Assembly: GCA_023664625.1 (NCBI GenBank)
Contig: JAMPFD010000013.1
Coordinates: 1-64,000, forward strand
Origin: Bacillota bacterium
GTDB taxonomy: Bacteria > Bacteroidota > Bacteroidia > Bacteroidales > Bacteroidaceae
DNA length: 64,000 nt
Direction: 5' to 3'
This document shows positions 62,854 through 64,000 of the stretch, one piece after another. The notes below the pieces were generated by a model, which saw only the letters and a list, made by a program, of their open reading frames with translations, made no database searches and was not told the DNA's origin. Made by a program: the position numbers and the translations under genes. How positions within the stretch are numbered: position 1 is the first letter of the stretch; every line of letters begins with the position of its first letter.

Positions 62854-63270
62854 ATGCGAATACTTTCTGTTGATTACGGAAAGAAACGTACGGGCTTGGC
62901 AGTCACTGATTCGTTGCAGATAATTGCAAATGGATTGGTGACTGTTGCCACATCTGATTTGATGCGGTTTTTGAAAGAGTATTGCGCAAAAGAGGATGTT
63001 TCAACGATTGTTGTAGGTGAGCCTTGGCAACCAAATGGACGGCCTAGTGAGAATTTGCAACGTGTGCGTTCATTTGTTGAACTTTTGAAAAAAAACTTTC
63101 CAGACAAGGAAATCGTACTCTATGATGAGCGTTTTACTTCGGTAATAGCTCACCGTACCATGTTGGATGCAGGCTTGCGTAAGAAAGCTCGTCAGAATAA
63201 ACAGCTTGTGGATGAAATCTCAGCGACGATAATTCTTCAGGATTATATGGAGTCACGTCGTTTCAAATAA
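62854..63270 (+). CDS. ruvX: RuvX (YqgF) family putative pre-16S rRNA nuclease
   Basis: 138 residues. 'ILSVDYGKKRTGLAVTDSLQ' (the catalytic Asp motif), 'TIVVGEPWQPNGRPSENLQR' and 'YDERFTSVIAHRTMLDAGLR' are YqgF/RuvX motifs, with a late 'VDEISATIILQDYM'. These nucleases process the 16S rRNA 5' end or act on branched DNA. It is followed 13 bases on by def, a common Bacteroidetes order. Confidence 0.93.
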   Translation: MRILSVDYGKKRTGLAVTDSLQIIANGLVTVATSDLMRFLKEYCAKEDVSTIVVGEPWQPNGRPSENLQRVRSFVELLKKNFPDKEIVLYDERFTSVIAHRTMLDAGLRKKARQNKQLVDEISATIILQDYMESRRFK

Positions 63271-63283
63271 AAGATAAATAATT

Positions 63284-63847
63284 ATGATATTGCCAATATA
63301 TACATATGGACAACCTGTATTGAGAAAGGTTGCCGAAGATATTACCCCAGATTATCCTGATTTGAAACAATTTGTTCAGAATATGTGGGAGACACTTGCT
63401 TTGAGTGAGGGAATCGGTCTTGCTGCACCTCAGGTCGGAAAGTCGGTTAGAGTTGTTGTTATAGATCTTGACCCGGTGTCTGAGGAATTTCCTGAATACA
63501 AAGATTTCAAGAAAGTTTATATAAATGCTCACATAGTTGAGGTTGACGATAATGCCAAGAAAGAGACATTACAGGAGGGATGCTTGTCTTTGCCGGCTAT
63601 TCATGAGAATGTTACACGTCCGACCCGTATACATGTTCAATATGTGGATGAAGATTTTAATCAACATGATGAGTGGGTTGAAGGTTATCTTGCACGTGTC
63701 ATGCAACACGAATTTGACCATTTGGACGGTCATATGTTTATTGATCGCATATCTCCATTGAGGAAGCAACTTGTCAAGTCAAAGTTGAAGGCTCTGTTGC
63801 AGGGACGTTTCCGCTGTGGATATAAGACAAAGGCTCCAAGAGCATAG
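63284..63847 (+). CDS. def: peptide deformylase
   Basis: 187 residues. Motif I '[10 protein letters not shown]', motif II '[10 protein letters not shown]' (Cys ligand) and motif III '[17 protein letters not shown]' (two His ligands and Glu) are complete. It removes the formyl group from nascent proteins. It overlaps no gene but is closely linked to ruvX and to the partial secreted protein gene downstream. Confidence 0.97.
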   Translation: MILPIYTYGQPVLRKVAEDITPDYPDLKQFVQNMWETLALSEGIGLAAPQVGKSVRVVVIDLDPVSEEFPEYKDFKKVYINAHIVEVDDNAKKETLQEGCLSLPAIHENVTRPTRIHVQYVDEDFNQHDEWVEGYLARVMQHEFDHLDGHMFIDRISPLRKQLVKSKLKALLQGRFRCGYKTKAPRA

Positions 63848-63884
63848 TTGCCGTAGGCTTTTGTACTATCTGAGGAAATACGGT

Positions 63885-64000
63885 TTGAATAGAATAGTGA
63901 CAATCGCAATAGTATTGTGCTTCTCCTTGGTTGGAAAAGCACAGTTTAATACCGATCGCTTAATGACGACCGGTAAGATTGCGTTGCATTATGAGGATTA
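63885..64000 (+). CDS. secreted, probably TPR-containing protein (partial)
   Basis: The frame from a TTG at 63885 (or GTG at 63897) encodes a signal-peptide-like start NRIVTIAIVLCFSLVGKAQ, then FNTDRLMTTGKIALHYED before the window ends. 'FNTDRLMTxGxxAL' is familiar from the mature start of Bacteroidetes tetratricopeptide-repeat proteins encoded after def. The 3' end lies beyond the window. No ATG start is available, so a rare start codon is presumed. Confidence 0.6.
   Translation, partial: MNRIVTIAIVLCFSLVGKAQFNTDRLMTTGKIALHYED

Overview
The window looks like a Bacteroidetes chromosome, most likely Prevotella or a close relative. Support comes from the TAnnTTTG -7 promoter boxes in front of many genes, the Oar-type TonB receptor, a DUF2723 membrane glycosyltransferase, a Nudix-type arabinose regulator, and M6 and M64 secreted peptidases. 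The species call is inferred from gene content; no rRNA gene is present.

Region 1 (1-6451) is part of a prophage or similar integrated element, read on the minus strand and cut by the left window edge. It holds a RecT annealing protein, a YqaJ-type exonuclease, a replication-initiator-like protein, a DnaC-like ATPase, a DUF1064 putative nuclease, an HTH protein and several very small ORFs. A tRNA-like element with a complete acceptor stem, D arm and T arm but an oversized anticodon region lies at 5467-5578. The region ends at a perfect 43-bp inverted repeat (6341-6451) that cuts the 5' end of the last phage gene. Next comes about 1 kb without a credible gene (6452-7447).

Region 2 (7448-31592) is core chromosome: DUF2723 glycosyltransferase and polysaccharide deacetylase; a ClpB-like disaggregase lacking its N-terminal domain; pgi; ettA; a 1.2-kb non-coding stretch with a 21-bp tandem array; an OmpA-like protein and an Oar-like TonB receptor; a secreted M6 metallopeptidase; pyrH, birA and tsaE; a phospholipase-D-type protein; and an MscS channel.

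Region 3 (31785-43644) holds a BadF-type kinase and a full L-arabinose utilisation locus on the minus strand: mutarotase, sodium/sugar symporter, AraR (Nudix type), AraD, a strong palindrome in the araD-araA gap, AraA, an FGGY kinase acting presumably as ribulokinase, transketolase and RpiB. Together these carry L-arabinose through L-ribulose, L-ribulose-5-P and D-xylulose-5-P into the pentose phosphate pathway.

Region 4 (43645-51688) begins with a GC-rich 1.2-kb gap carrying a second, degenerate 21-bp-period array with the same core as the first. It continues with proS, a folK-like gene, an M64 peptidase, a membrane protein-cupin-queF operon, purN, a SprT-like protein and a hexapeptide acetyltransferase.

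Region 5 (51689-64000) is more AT-rich: an SGNH hydrolase, ugd, kdsB, a C_GCAxxG_C_C protein, a MORN-repeat protein, a YhcH-like protein, glycogen branching enzyme, a DUF6057-like membrane protein, a YtxH/holin-like/short-protein triad, a SPOR lipoprotein, ruvX, def, and the start of a secreted, probably TPR-containing protein cut by the window end.

The most unusual signals are non-coding: two 21-bp-period arrays sharing one core, three intergenic GGTAAC-type hairpin clusters, the 43-bp inverted repeat at the prophage edge, the tRNA-like element, and the palindrome in front of araA.
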